Assembly (NCBI GenBank): GCA_013350335.1 | Contig: CM023539.1 | Coordinates: 38,240,631 to 38,304,630, forward strand | Origin: Chimonanthus salicifolius | Lineage: Eukaryota > Streptophyta > Magnoliopsida > Laurales > Calycanthaceae | Direction of reading: 5' to 3' | Length of the DNA: 64,000 nt | In this document: one piece after another, positions 12,265-22,538 of the stretch | Layout: every line of letters begins with the position of its first letter | How positions within the stretch are numbered: the stretch's first letter is position 1 | Notes under the pieces: generated by a model | The model's input: the letters and a program-made list of their open reading frames with translations, nothing else | The model's database searches: none | What the model was told of the DNA's origin: nothing | Translations under genes and position numbers: made by a program

Positions 12265-12613
12265 TGTAACGACCCCACCCGAACACACAGGGCTTAGGGC
12301 TTGACTCAGTGTGATATTGTCCGCTTTGGGCCTCGCACACAAGCTCGAACCCGCACGATTTTGCATTTGGGCCCGGGCCCAGCTGGCCCGGCCCAAAAGG
12401 CCTCACACTAAGCTACACATGGGTGGCTTAATATAAACCCACCCTCCCTTTTGTTTCCCACCGATGTGGGACTCTAGGGGAGGGAGGGATATCACAATCA
12501 CCCCCCCTAAAGTCTCGAGCCGTCCCCGGCTCGACCCGGTCCAGCTCAGTAAATACAGGGGAAGGAGGAAAGCCCACACAGTCCGAGTGTTGAACCTGGC
12601 TCTGATACCAATC

Positions 12614-12800
12614 TGTCACGCCCCACCTTCCAACACCTGGACGGGCGTGATCTGACTGTAAAAGAAATAAATCACCTGCTGCCCTAAACGGGTCTCTCAT
12701 AAAAAATCTGTGGCTAAATTCAAAATAAACATCATTACATTCACAAGCCACCAAGATTTCTCAAGTCCACAACCTGTTTGAAGACATAACATCTCATTTT
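12614..12800 (-). mobile_element. 187-bp LTR end inside the TRIM array (copy 2)
   Basis: Same length and same two endpoints as 12078-12264, with only a few base differences. Identical breakpoints show that the two copies arose by duplication of a unit about 536 bp long rather than by two separate joining events. Confidence 0.8.
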
Positions 12801-13366
12801 TGTAACGACCCCACCCGAACACACAGGGCTTAGGGCTTGACTCAGTGTGATATTGTCCGCTTTGGGCCTCGCACACAAGCTCGAACCAGCACGGTTTTGC
12901 ATTTGGGCCGAGCCAGGCCTCACACTAAGTTACACATGGGTGGCTTAATATAAACCCACCCTCCCTTTTGTTTCCCACCGATGTGGGACTCTAGGGGAGG
13001 GAGGGATATCACAATTACCCCCCCTAAAGTCTCGAGCCGTCCTAGGCTCGACCCGGTCCAGCTCAGCAAATACAAGGGAAGGAGGAAAGCCCACACAATC
13101 CGAGTGTTGAACTCGGCTCTGATACCATTTGTAACGACCCGACCCGAACACACAGGGCTATGGGCTTGACTCAGTGTGATATTGTCCGCTTTGGGCCTCG
13201 CATACAAGCTCGAACCCGCACGGTTTTGCATTTGGGCCCGGACCCACCTGGCCCGGCCCAAAAGGCCTCACACTAAGTTACACATGGGTGGCTTAATATA
13301 AACCCACCCTCCCTTTTGTTTCCCACCGATGTGGGACTCTAGGGGATGGAGGGATATCACATCATC

Positions 13367-13906
13367 ATTCATTAAAATGCTAATGAGATAAAATGTTTAC
13401 ACGTACATTAATGTCTCCTCCAATTAAAGTAATGAAATGATGATGAGTTGTTTTGTTGAGAGTGAACATCTTGGATGCTCCGTTTTGTAATAAAATGCTG
13501 ATGTAGTTTATAGATAACTAAAATGCAAATGAAAAACTACATTCAAAATTTATTACTACTTCTGATGCAAGGAAGCAAAGGTAGAGACATGGAGTATATA
13601 AAATCAGCCGGAAAAGTAAAAAATTAGTCCATTCCTCAAGGTCAATTAGAAAATGATTTGATGTATTTCACACATGCAGGACGAACAAATAATGGAATAT
13701 AAAGACAGAAGTGCTGTAACCATATGTTCTTCACATTAGAAATTTAGAATGAAGCTTCCATAAAACTTTCCATGTAAAGTAATTCCTATCTTTTCTAAGA
13801 ATGAATAAGAAAAGGAGGTGATTCACCTCCTATTAATTTATAAAAAAGAAAGAGAAGAAAAACAGTTTACTTTCATAACATACAACGGAAAGAAAATAAA
13901 ATTTAC
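13367..13906 (-). other. VLN: start of villin intron 6, no further exon seen
   Basis: AT-rich sequence after the splice donor at 13906/13905. If the villin is intact this is intronic and the TRIM array to its left would be intronic too. No downstream villin exon was found here or anywhere to the left. Confidence 0.5.
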
Positions 13907-16703
13907 CTGTGAAGTTTCCCAGGAGTATTCTCCAAAGTTAGATCATCTTCACTTGTAGCCTTTTTGCCAATAGGTGCAAAACCACCAAAGAGTACCCAGA
14001 ATTCACCTGAGTCTGACTCAGCTGCAAGCTTTCCATCATCTGCACAATCAGCACAATTCATATAAATAGAAAGAAACCATGCACAACACACATGGAAACA
14101 GAATCTCTCTCTCTCTCTCCCTCTCCGTCTCCCTCTCCCTCTCTCCCTCTGTGTGTGTGTGGGCGCGTGCAAAATGAGCATCAACATCTAAGAGAGAATC
14201 CCTCACCAATAATGGCAACATCACACTTTCCCTCATGATACTTCTCTTTAAGATATTGAATTACTTCAACAGATTTGGCTCTTTCTTGAATATTGGAGTT
14301 TGCACCATTAAATTGATAAATCTTATTCTCAGTGTCTAGAATAAACACATCGTCATGATTCAATGAAGAGCGAGCAAAGGGGACCTATATGACCAAGGAT
14401 GCAGATAAAACTGTCAACAGACAGCACTTCTAAGAACAAAAACATAACGATGGAATTCATAAATTCAAATTGACAACTTAAATACCTGCTTCAACCTGGC
14501 TGCTCGTTTTCCCCTGCAAATGTATAGTCGTGTTTCAAACTTCTCATCCTCACATTGCTTGAATCCAGACGCAACACCTCCCTCCAATGGAATAATGCAT
14601 GGTTTAAAGTATGACAAGAACTTGTCTGATTCAAGACCTTGAAGTTCTCTATGCTGAACTGCACGTCCACCAAGGGCTGCATCAAGTTCAAGAGTCTTGA
14701 GTGCAGCACTTCCAGCTTCATCCTGTAAGACTTTGAAAAGCTAAAATGAAACAGGTGGAGCATTACTTCATGGAAAGCATCCACTAGCAAGCAATGAACA
14801 AAGAAAACCTGACTGGTGTCTCTTCCAATCCAGAAGTGAATGTCATAAAGATAAGTGCCTCCTTTGCTGGTTGTTGTCTGAAAAAGAAATGCAACAACAA
14901 AGAACCTCAAAAAGTGAGGTCATAAAACTATACTAAGATAACACAAGGTAATCAAAACCTTCTCTCTGTTAAAGATCTTTTTTTTAGTGGTAAAAAAAGG
15001 GAATTTCATTAAATATAAAAAGAAAGTACAGAAATAAGCATTACATCATGTAAGAGAGGTCTAAAAGAATTAAACCTCCCAACGATAGGATAACAACATA
15101 AAATAAAAGATAGGACCCCCAAAAAGACAAACAAAAAAGTCCCTGATTCAGTCTCCTTTAGTTCAAAGGAGGAAGACCCCAGAATCTGAGTTGTTGACTC
15201 CATATTTAGCAAAAAAATCCACGACCCCATTTGTTGTATGACTCACTTGGACAAAAGAGACATCCATTCCCGAGGTTAAACCCCTAATTTCCGTAGCTAA
15301 GGTAATCAGCTTTCATGGAGGACGCTTAAGTCCCTTAGCCCATTTCAATTGCATTTGCCGAGTCCCCTTCTATTACAAGTGGACCTTGCCCATAGACTTG
15401 CCAGGTAGTCAAAGCCCTCCTAATACCAAGAAGTTATGTCTCATTTGAGTCTTTGATTCCCACATCTTCTACAAAGACTAGTACAATTTTCCCCCTATAG
15501 TCCCTAAGTACTCCACTATATCTGTTGGCCCCTGTTTGCCTCTAGCTGCACCATCCACATTGAATTTCATTACATCACGAGGAGGAGGAGCCCATTTATC
15601 AGTTTTCTTTATTTTGAGTACTTCCACTCATGCACCCCTCTTAAGACGACATGAAATCCATTGGCTTGAGTCCCTGGAGTTTCTGTCAAAGCTCTACTCT
15701 AAATCATATTATAGTGCGAGGTTAATCAATTTAAGGTGATAACAACGAGAACCATTAAGGTGAACAACTAAAGGCCTCTGATAAATGGAGATGTTTATAG
15801 ATAAACTATTCCAGTGTAACCAAGTCTCTAAACTATATGGCATTCTCATCATAGGCATCTTGACCCTCAAATCCTTCTTCTTTCTATTTAGACCAGCTTC
15901 TTTAGTTTACTTCCCCACTCATCCATATTCAAGACTAATTTCTCTTTCACTCCTTCTAAAAACACTTCTCAGAACAACATTCTAATTTTCATACTTGTCT
16001 CACTTTGCACCTTTTGGAAAAGTCTATTTATGGTCTTCTATATATATTCACAACTCATCTCAAACAGAATTCAATGATTTCTCTCTTGTAAGAACCAGCC
16101 CTAAACTATAACTAGTGCATGAATGCTTCTAAACAAGTCAACAGAACAGTACACACATGTAGATTGTGTCATAAGTTCAGCAAAATGGTTCCTAAAAGAA
16201 CAACTTCAGGAAAATTAATCACCAGTGTGTATGGAACTCACTACCAGTGTAAGGTATATTAATTATCATCATCATCATCATCATCTCAAAGCCCCAATCC
16301 CATCTATCTGGGGTCGGCCACTACCAGAGTCAGGTATTTTCATAAATCAAAATGGACAGAAATTAACAAAAAAATCCCTTTACCTGTAAAACAATGTATG
16401 AGTCTCCCATATAGAATCTACCGTATTCAGACTTTGGCAACGGGACTGGCTGAAAGTTTTCAGTCCGCCAGATTTCAATTCCTCTAACAGATGTTAAGGG
16501 TAAAAACAAGAATATATGGATACAACAAGACCAGCCAAATAAACAAAAAAAAAAAAAAAACATAAGGGAAGGCCTTTTCTGCAATAAGAAAACTCAACCA
16601 TGATGCTACACAACATTTCAACCTGTGCAATTTTATGCTAAGGATACACTCTTTGACCCGCTCCCTGAAATGCAGGATCAACAATTCTTGTAGAGCTGGC
16701 CAT
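13907..16703 (-). CDS. VLN: villin, first six coding exons (N-terminal part)
   Basis: Villins bundle, cap and sever actin filaments in the cytoplasm through six gelsolin-like domains and a villin headpiece. Coding exons on the minus strand: 16703-16648, 16483-16384, 14877-14809, 14722-14486, 14384-14207 and 14039-13907. Each junction has GT..AG borders and phases join cleanly (56, 100, 69, 237, 178, 133 nt), giving 257 codons plus two bases without a stop. The start is ATG at 16703, before a peptide beginning [12 protein letters not shown]. Recognisable villin stretches are [18 protein letters not shown] (exon 2), [10 protein letters not shown] (exon 3), VQHRELQG and [16 protein letters not shown] (exon 4), [11 protein letters not shown] and [15 protein letters not shown] (exon 5) and [19 protein letters not shown] (exon 6). 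This covers gelsolin domain 1 and much of domain 2. Plant villins have about 900-980 residues, so roughly three quarters is missing. Intron 2 (1.5 kb) holds a LINE relic and intron 5 a CT microsatellite. No exon 7 is visible in the 13.9 kb further left: either intron 6 is very long or the gene is broken. Confidence 0.93.
14104..14161. repeat. CT/GT microsatellite in villin intron 5
   Basis: A (CT)n run with TCCCTC interruptions followed by (TG)6, lying between villin exons 6 and 5. Confidence 0.9.
14977..15720 (-). mobile_element. LINE relic (RNase H end and 3' tail) in villin intron 2
   Basis: On the minus strand, stop-interrupted translation gives [20 protein letters not shown] near 15590-15530, the typical opening of the RNase H domain at the end of plant L1-type LINE ORF2, then a G-D-S-A-N segment near 15360 (family acid residue region), and [19 protein letters not shown] near 15250-15190, the usual C-terminal H-x-x-N-x-x-A-D-x-x-A-K type motif with changes. 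The 3' tail with poly(A) falls at about 14995-14977 on the plus strand (T-rich). Frameshifts and stops make it inactive. A second, shorter copy of the same region is at 32228-32340. Left and right ends are approximate and it lies in the same orientation as the villin. Confidence 0.75.
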
Positions 16704-18296
16704 TCTGGGATAATATTCTTTGTTAGTCTCCTCTATAATCAAGAACTTTCAAATTTTCCAACTTCCAACGTATAAAATCTTCAAAACGTAACAGTCTACG
16801 GTATTGCTGAAAAAAAAAAAAAAAAAAAGAAAGAAGAATGAAAATGAAAATAAGAAAGAGATGGAATAAAAACAATACCACAAGAATTCAATGAAAGAAT
16901 TATAAGTAGATTACAACATTCTAAGAAAAATTTGAAAATACAAAAACCCATCATAGTTCAATGACTTGGGTTGCTTAGTTTTGGAAGTGCATAGCAAATA
17001 GCCAAATACAATCATGAATCCAGTAATGCATACACTAAATGGCACTTGGTTGTTTGCTTGAGTTAGAGAATCTAAGTGATCCCATTTTTAGAGATTGTAG
17101 AATTGAAGTCATGAGGACTTAAAGCATTAAACTTCATATGCATGATTCATGACTTAATTACACACACTTTGGAGGTAGCACTGATGAAATAGTCTGCAGA
17201 CAGCAAAGAGAACAATTTATTAAGAATCTATGAATATTTTTTTATTTTATTTTATCGAGTACAGAAAGTTAAAAGGGAATTTCAGTAATTTTATTTGCTT
17301 ATTTGCTTATTTCAGTAACAATAGAAATTGCCACCATGTAAATATTTTTCAATTTGCGGTATTGCAAACATCGTATGCACATGCTTTCATGCTTTTATTG
17401 GGCAATTTCTGGCAAAATAGGCATCTGCTTTTGAAAATTATCTTGACTTCTTTCAAGTTCTCTTTGGAAGATTTTAAATGGCTTGACATTCCTCCTTCCA
17501 AGGAGTTAGATTGATATGGTCAAATTGATCCTTTCTCTAGTAATTTTTGGGTTCTGTTTTTTTACTTCTTCATCTTTTTGGTTCTGTTTGAACCCTTTGT
17601 CCTAAATTGGAATATTCTGCATGGTTAAGATATGTGCCACAAGGGGGTTAAGATATGTGCCACAAGGGAATTGACATCCCATTTTTCTAAAGGGTGCTTA
17701 ATACAACACGTCTACAACTTCGCAGTCAATTGTTGCAGTCATCGGAAATGCGTCTGAGTAATCAATGAGAAGGCATTTATGTGGTGAATAATACAATGTT
17801 TTTCTGTCTATTCTTCTTTACACAATTTGTTGTAAGTGACCTGTGCAATAGTCAGATTTTTTGCCATTTGCTCTTGCTGCATTCTTCAAAGACTCGATCC
17901 ACGAATGACATAGCTGAGGATTAAAATACTTATCCTCACCTGATGTAGAGTGTGTAAGTGAAGGCAAAGGATGACTGATTTCACTTTCTACAACGATGGC
18001 TTGGTGAAGATTTGGATCCTCGAACCAGAGTGATTAAGTGCCAATGGATCCAAAGAATCCAAACAACAATCTTAATAGAAGTCTAAATGAGACTAAAAGC
18101 ACCAAACTACAATGTAAAAAATGATACACGAATGGAAATGGAACCTCCAAACCATGTCAAGTTCTTAGATGAAATGTGAAATCTCTAACCACACAATTTT
18201 TCTCAAAGTTGAACTTGAATAAGAAAGCACTTGATTGTTCTCAAAGTGTTTGCAAGAGAATGCCTACAAAAGATTCTCTCTCCCCAGCTTAAGGGG
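16704..18296. other. upstream region of villin, no second gene seen
   Basis: Presumed villin promoter and 5' leader (read on the minus strand). An A-rich run lies at 16810-16828 and a 22-base unit 'ttaagatatgtgccacaagg' is repeated in tandem at 17626-17668. No TATA box or leader intron could be assigned with confidence. Confidence 0.4.
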
Positions 18297-18349
18297 CTAC
18301 TTGTAGTTAGAGAAAGGAGAGGGCATCCCCATAAATGCCTTAGTGCGGC

Positions 18350-18480
18350 CCCATATGGATTCAAGCCTCATGGGGTGCAACCCTGTAAAGTGCAATACCA
18401 TGAAGTGTAGCCCTATGAAGTGCAGCCCCTTCGAGTGCAACCGTGTGGAATGCAACCCCGTCAAATGCAATGCTCTCAAG
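18350..18480. repeat. 15-bp degenerate minisatellite
   Basis: About eight tandem units resembling GTGCAACCCTGTGAA, each 15 bases, with substitutions but almost no indels. Because the period is a multiple of three, the minus-strand ORF at 18297-18479 shows a five-residue repeat (L-H-x-x-G / L-H-x-x-R). No gene context supports translation. Confidence 0.8.
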
Positions 18481-18676
18481 AGTTAATCTTAACTGTCAAA
18501 GCAGTGACCTTGATTCTAATCAAGATATGGCCCTGACATGATCATAATTTTCTGTGCTTTGAGCAATTTGTAATACTTCGATCAAACCTTTTCTCATCCA
18601 GATTTTAATTTTACAACTTGCTTAAGAAAAGTTCTAACCATTGACCGCAGGTCTCACACTCCTTCAATTAGATTAG

Positions 18677-19070
18677 TGATGTAGGACATGGAAGATGCAG
18701 CACACAGCTTCTACTTCTATTTTTATTGACTTCTTTATTTGTTTATTTATTTATTTATTTATTTATTTATTATTAATTAATTAGCAAGTTCGAGTAGATT
18801 AGGACTCGTTATTTTCGTTTTAGAAAGAGTCCTTGTTTTAGTAGGATGAGTAGGATAGGAAAGCCAGGTCGGTGGCCTTCTCAATCTATTTTCGTTTATT
18901 TGTTTTCCTATAAATAACTATGGATGGAAAAGAGAGACACACAAGATGGAATAATAAAAATTAACTTTTAAGGCATAGCCTTTTTCCTGTCTTCTTCATT
19001 TCTTCTTCTCCTGTCACAGTTACAGGCATATTATCATCTTCCTGCCTAGTTGCAGGCAGCTCCTGCATCA
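18677..19070 (+). mobile_element. solo LTR with perfect target duplication
   Basis: Begins TGATGTAGGACATGG and ends CTCCTGCATCA, so the termini are inverted (TGATG..CATCA). It is flanked on both sides by ATTAG (18672-18676 and 19071-19075). A (TTTA)n run lies at about 18735-18770 and a TATA box 'cctataaataac' at about 18907. Length 394 bp, no internal domain nearby. The ends resemble those of the gypsy element at 19774 and of the LTR in the helicase pseudogene. Confidence 0.85.
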
Positions 19071-19075
19071 ATTAG

Positions 19076-19773
19076 CATATCAAATGAACAATCCATGACC
19101 TGTATTAGGAAAGTAGTTTAAAGATCTTTCAAGTGGCAGCCAAGTTATGATTAAATTATCATGATGGGTCAACATTGTATATTTAGATCCATATATAAGA
19201 TCAGCATCTTTTTCTGCCTTAAGTATGTCATTGATCACTTCTCATATCAAACATGCATAATCCATGGGCCTCCCATTTGATCGATCAAACTGTGTCAAGT
19301 CCAGATTGACATAATTCTTTATGGATCTCATTACATTTTCATATGATCAAGTTGTATAAAATCATGGTTGACGCGATTGGATTATATGAAATTTAGATCA
19401 TCAAGATCCATTGATCTTTTTAGATCTACTCCGGATTCATCATGTAAAGGCCAATCAAGAATTGCAGAAGAGATCATATTTGATTTATGTTTAAGTGACA
19501 ACATTACTGTTGAAGATAGCTCAAGAAGAAACAACCACATAAATCTTTGATTCTTGGTTTTTTGGTCAACTAGCTATACAAATTACCAGTTTGGTGAGTG
19601 GTGATGACAATCTTTTAAGTTTATATGGATGATGAGGCATTTCATGTTGGTGAAAGCAAACTCAAAACAACATGAGAAGAACAAAAAGTCAAGATTCTAT
19701 GAAAACAGACTTAAGGTTGTTTATGCCCAGGATCCAATCTTGCATCCATAGTTTGCAGTTTGCACCATCAGAG
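19076..19773. other. sequence without recognised features
   Basis: AT-rich DNA between two LTR insertions; no gene or transposon end recognised. Confidence 0.4.
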
Positions 19774-20635
19774 TGATGTAGCCCGTGTAGATAGAGGGGA
19801 GTCCTTATCAGGGTCTGATTAGGATTAGAAGTAATTTTTTATTTTTTGAATTTGTATTCCCGTTAGGATAGACGGACAGTTCCTTGTGTTTATTATTTAA
19901 ACATTGTAAGTATCTAATTTGGGGACAGATTTGATGAATGAAATTATTTACCTTCCCTTTAATCTCTTCTCCTTCCTCCCCTGAAATCTTTCTTCTGAGA
20001 TTTCTTCTCTTCTTCTCATCTCTATCTTCCTCTCCTCTCCTTTCTTCTGCATCATCCTTTCCTGACCTTCTTTCTACTTCTTCTCCTGTTTGTCTCTCTC
20101 CTCTTCCCCTCCCTCTTTTCTTCCTCTGCTACAGTTCCGCCCAGACACTGCTGCGTCCTGCACAACCAGCCCCCCTGTTCATCACCATTGTGTTGTCCAC
20201 TTCTGCCACCAAATCTGCAGCCCTCCTCCATACACGACGCCCTACAGATTCAAGACCAGGTCCACACAACAGATCCAATGCCGTTCTCCTCCTCGCCAAA
20301 CATCCTTCTTAGCCTTCAAATCCAGCCTAAGCCCTTGCACCCAACCACCGAGTCGTCCCATTCCTCTGTTTCAACCCACCTTTACACCCTCCCTTTACTC
20401 AACAACACTCCCCTCAAGACTACAACCTCTCCCATCACCATCCTACCTAGCCTACCCTAAGCTCTCCTTGGAAACCAACCCCACTTTTATTTTATCATTA
20501 CCAACACCTTTAATAACCCATCCATCCCATTCCCAATGCACCAGCACAGTACATGCACCGTGCTTTCCATTATATTTCATGTAATTCCATTTAGTTTCCA
20601 TTTATTATCTCATTAAACGCCAATGTTATTCCATT

Positions 20636-20790
20636 TTTCTTTTTTTGAATTTACGTGTGGAAAACCACGGGATACCCAGCGTAAACCCCCCACGGATGAG
20701 TTCACTACCCTTAGAGCACACCAAGGTTAGGCCATGGAGGCTTGAACCCGCAACCTCCCACTTCCAGAGACGGGAGGTAACCAGCCCAAG
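20636..20790 (-). mobile_element. tRNA-derived SINE inside the left gypsy LTR
   Basis: This block is present in the left LTR and absent from the same place in the right LTR (about 23518-23550). On the minus strand it contains GCGGGTTCAAGCCTCC, which fits the pol III box B, and ends in an A-rich tail (T-run at 20636-20646 on the plus strand). About 29 bases of LTR found in the right copy are missing here, so the insertion came with a small deletion or the borders are off by some bases. Confidence 0.65.
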
Positions 20791-20904
20791 CCTTAATCAA
20801 AATCATTTTAAACTCGATCCCCGATGCATCAAGTGGTATCAGAGCAAGGATAAAATAAAGAGGCCAACAAAAAAAGTGCAAAAAAAAAAAAATCCATATT
20901 CTTC

Positions 20905-21855
20905 ATGGCTTCCGGCAGTACCCCGAGTAGTCAATTCATCACTCAGGCCGCGTTCGACGAATTTCAACAAAATTTCAAAGACCTTCAAGCTGCAATGATG
21001 GATCTCACTTCTAAAGTTGATCGCCTTGGTGATCAACAAATTCCACACAATGGTCGCAACAATCGAGATAGGAGATCCCACAGTCAGTCCACTCATGATA
21101 ATTTTTCAAGCGATGAAGAAGCAAAGAACATCCTACGGCAGCATGAGACTATGCAACCTGATCGTGCATTGCCCGATCATGGCCGAGACTACCACATGAA
21201 GGTGGATCTACCACCTTTCAACGGGCTGATGAACATCGAAGGCTTCCTCAGCTAGCTCTCAGAAGTCGAGCAGTTTTTCGACTACATGGAGATTGATGAC
21301 TCCAAGAAGGTCAAGTCAGTCGCCTATAGACTCAGAAGTGGAGCTTCTGAGTGGTGGGAACAATTGCAACCACAACAGACAACAGAACAAACGACCTATT
21401 AGTTCGTGCCCCGGATGAAAAAGTTGTTGCGTGCCCGCTTCCTTCCTGCCGACTACGAACAAGTTCTGTTCAAACAATATCAGGATTGTCGACAGGGAAG
21501 CCGCTCTGTTTGCGACTGTGCAAGTGAATTTTATCACCTCTCTGCCAGGAACGACTTAACTGAGACAGAATCTCAACAAGTCTCACGATTCCTAAAAGGC
21601 CTTCACATGACAGTCCGTATAAGCGCTATGTTCCAGCCAGTTCGCACCTTGAGGGATGCAGTGCAAATGGTCAGAAGAGCCGAGGACCAATTGGATCAAC
21701 CAGGGGAGAAGACTGCACCAATGACTAGATCCACCCCTCCATCGACAACTTTGGCTTCCCACACCAACTCCTGCACAGGTTTCTCAACAAGGTATACTCT
21801 CACTACATGGCTTACTCTCAAATCCAACAATTGCACCACCAGAGGTTGTGGATAG
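20905..21855 (+). pseudogene. gag: gypsy gag remnant
   Basis: The capsid/nucleocapsid precursor of the Ty3/gypsy element, with in-frame stops (about 21255 and 21401). It starts MASGSTPSSQF at 20905 and includes the YHMKVDLPPFNG region (about 21190), a SGASEWWEQL retrotransposon-gag motif (about 21340) and QYQDCRQGSRSVCDCASEFY (about 21475). After 21855 the frame is lost before the zinc knuckle. Stops make it inactive. Confidence 0.85.
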
Positions 21856-21891
21856 CAAAGACACTAGCAAAGAAACCCTTACGCTCTTCTT

Positions 21892-22083
21892 ATGCCTAAC
21901 AGGTGCTTTCGTTGCGGAGAAGCGGCGCATCGCTCCAACCAATGCCCTCGTTGTCAACCAATTGCCCTCACAACCAAAGATCCAGTAGTGGAAGATGAAC
22001 ATGTCAAAGGGCAAGTGGAAGATGTCGATGATGATGATGAACATGATTTTATATATGAAGACAAAGGAAAGTCTTTAATAGTT
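21892..22083 (+). pseudogene. gag: gypsy gag zinc knuckle fragment
   Basis: Encodes CFRCGEAAHRSNQC, a CCHC zinc knuckle (C-x2-C-x4-H-x4-C) used by nucleocapsid to bind genomic RNA, followed by an acidic run rich in Asp and Glu. It is the continuation of the gag remnant after a break in the reading frame. Confidence 0.85.
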
Positions 22084-22146
22084 TGAAAGTCACCAAACCA
22101 AAATCAGCCAATTGACATCTTTCGAACTCGGTGCACCGTCAATCAA

Positions 22147-22538
22147 ATGATTTATGGTCTCATCATCGACAGTGGTAGCATTGTCAACCTCATCTCTCAA
22201 GTGGTGGTAGATAAGTTGGACTTGCCAACTCAAGCACATACATCTCCCTATTCCATTGGATGGATCAAAAGCGTGGGAGAAATGAAAGTGGCGATCAGTA
22301 CCTCATCCCATTCTCCATTGGTGAGAACTACATAGATCAAGTCCTCTTTGACGTCGTAGAAATGGATGTTAGCCAATCGTTCTTGGACGACCATCGCAAC
22401 ATGACGTTCATTACATTCACAAAGGTCGTGAACATACCATCACCTTCTACAAGGATGGAGTACAAATCGTCCTCACTCCTATTCAAGGAAAAGAGCATCA
22501 TCCTCCAAAGCCCAAGAACAATGAACCTCTCCTCCTAG
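22147..22538 (+). pseudogene. gypsy protease remnant
   Basis: Encodes LIIDSGSIVNLIS, which carries the D-S/T-G aspartic protease signature of retropepsins, here DSGS. The frame shifts near 22260-22330 and continues as the protease C-terminal part (YIDQVLFDVVEMD...). Reverse transcriptase normally follows, but the sequence passes within about 100 bp into the right LTR. Confidence 0.8.

Larger units (their letters stand above)
11724..13361 (-). mobile_element. composite TRIM: four LTRs, three internal domains, one target duplication
   Basis: The whole 1,638-bp block is bounded by the perfect 5-bp duplication TCATC (11719-11723 and 13362-13366). In it are four LTR copies starting TGTAACGACCC and ending GATATCACA on the plus strand: 11724-11960, 12265-12496, 12801-13013 (internal deletion) and 13130-13361. 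Between them lie three internal domains of about 116 bp (from 11961, 12497 and 13014), each ending in GCTCTGATACCA, the complement of the initiator-tRNA-Met primer site TGGTATCAGAGC. A poly-C run next to each LTR end is the complement of a polypurine tract. The element therefore reads on the minus strand. After internal domains 1 and 2, but not 3, a 187-bp segment starting TGTCACGCCCC is inserted (12078-12264, 12614-12800); it matches the end of the long LTR at 2583. No protein-coding capacity; the 63- and 108-codon ORFs that recur here are repeat copies. Confidence 0.9.

Noticed and set aside
11892..13261. Repeated ORFs of 60-113 codons
   Set aside because: They are the same frame read in successive copies of the TRIM LTR and internal domain.
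16265..16320. (CAT)n run followed by 'tatctggggtcggcca', echoed at about 53600
   Set aside because: Looks like a scrap of a dispersed plant repeat, but too short to assign ends or a family.
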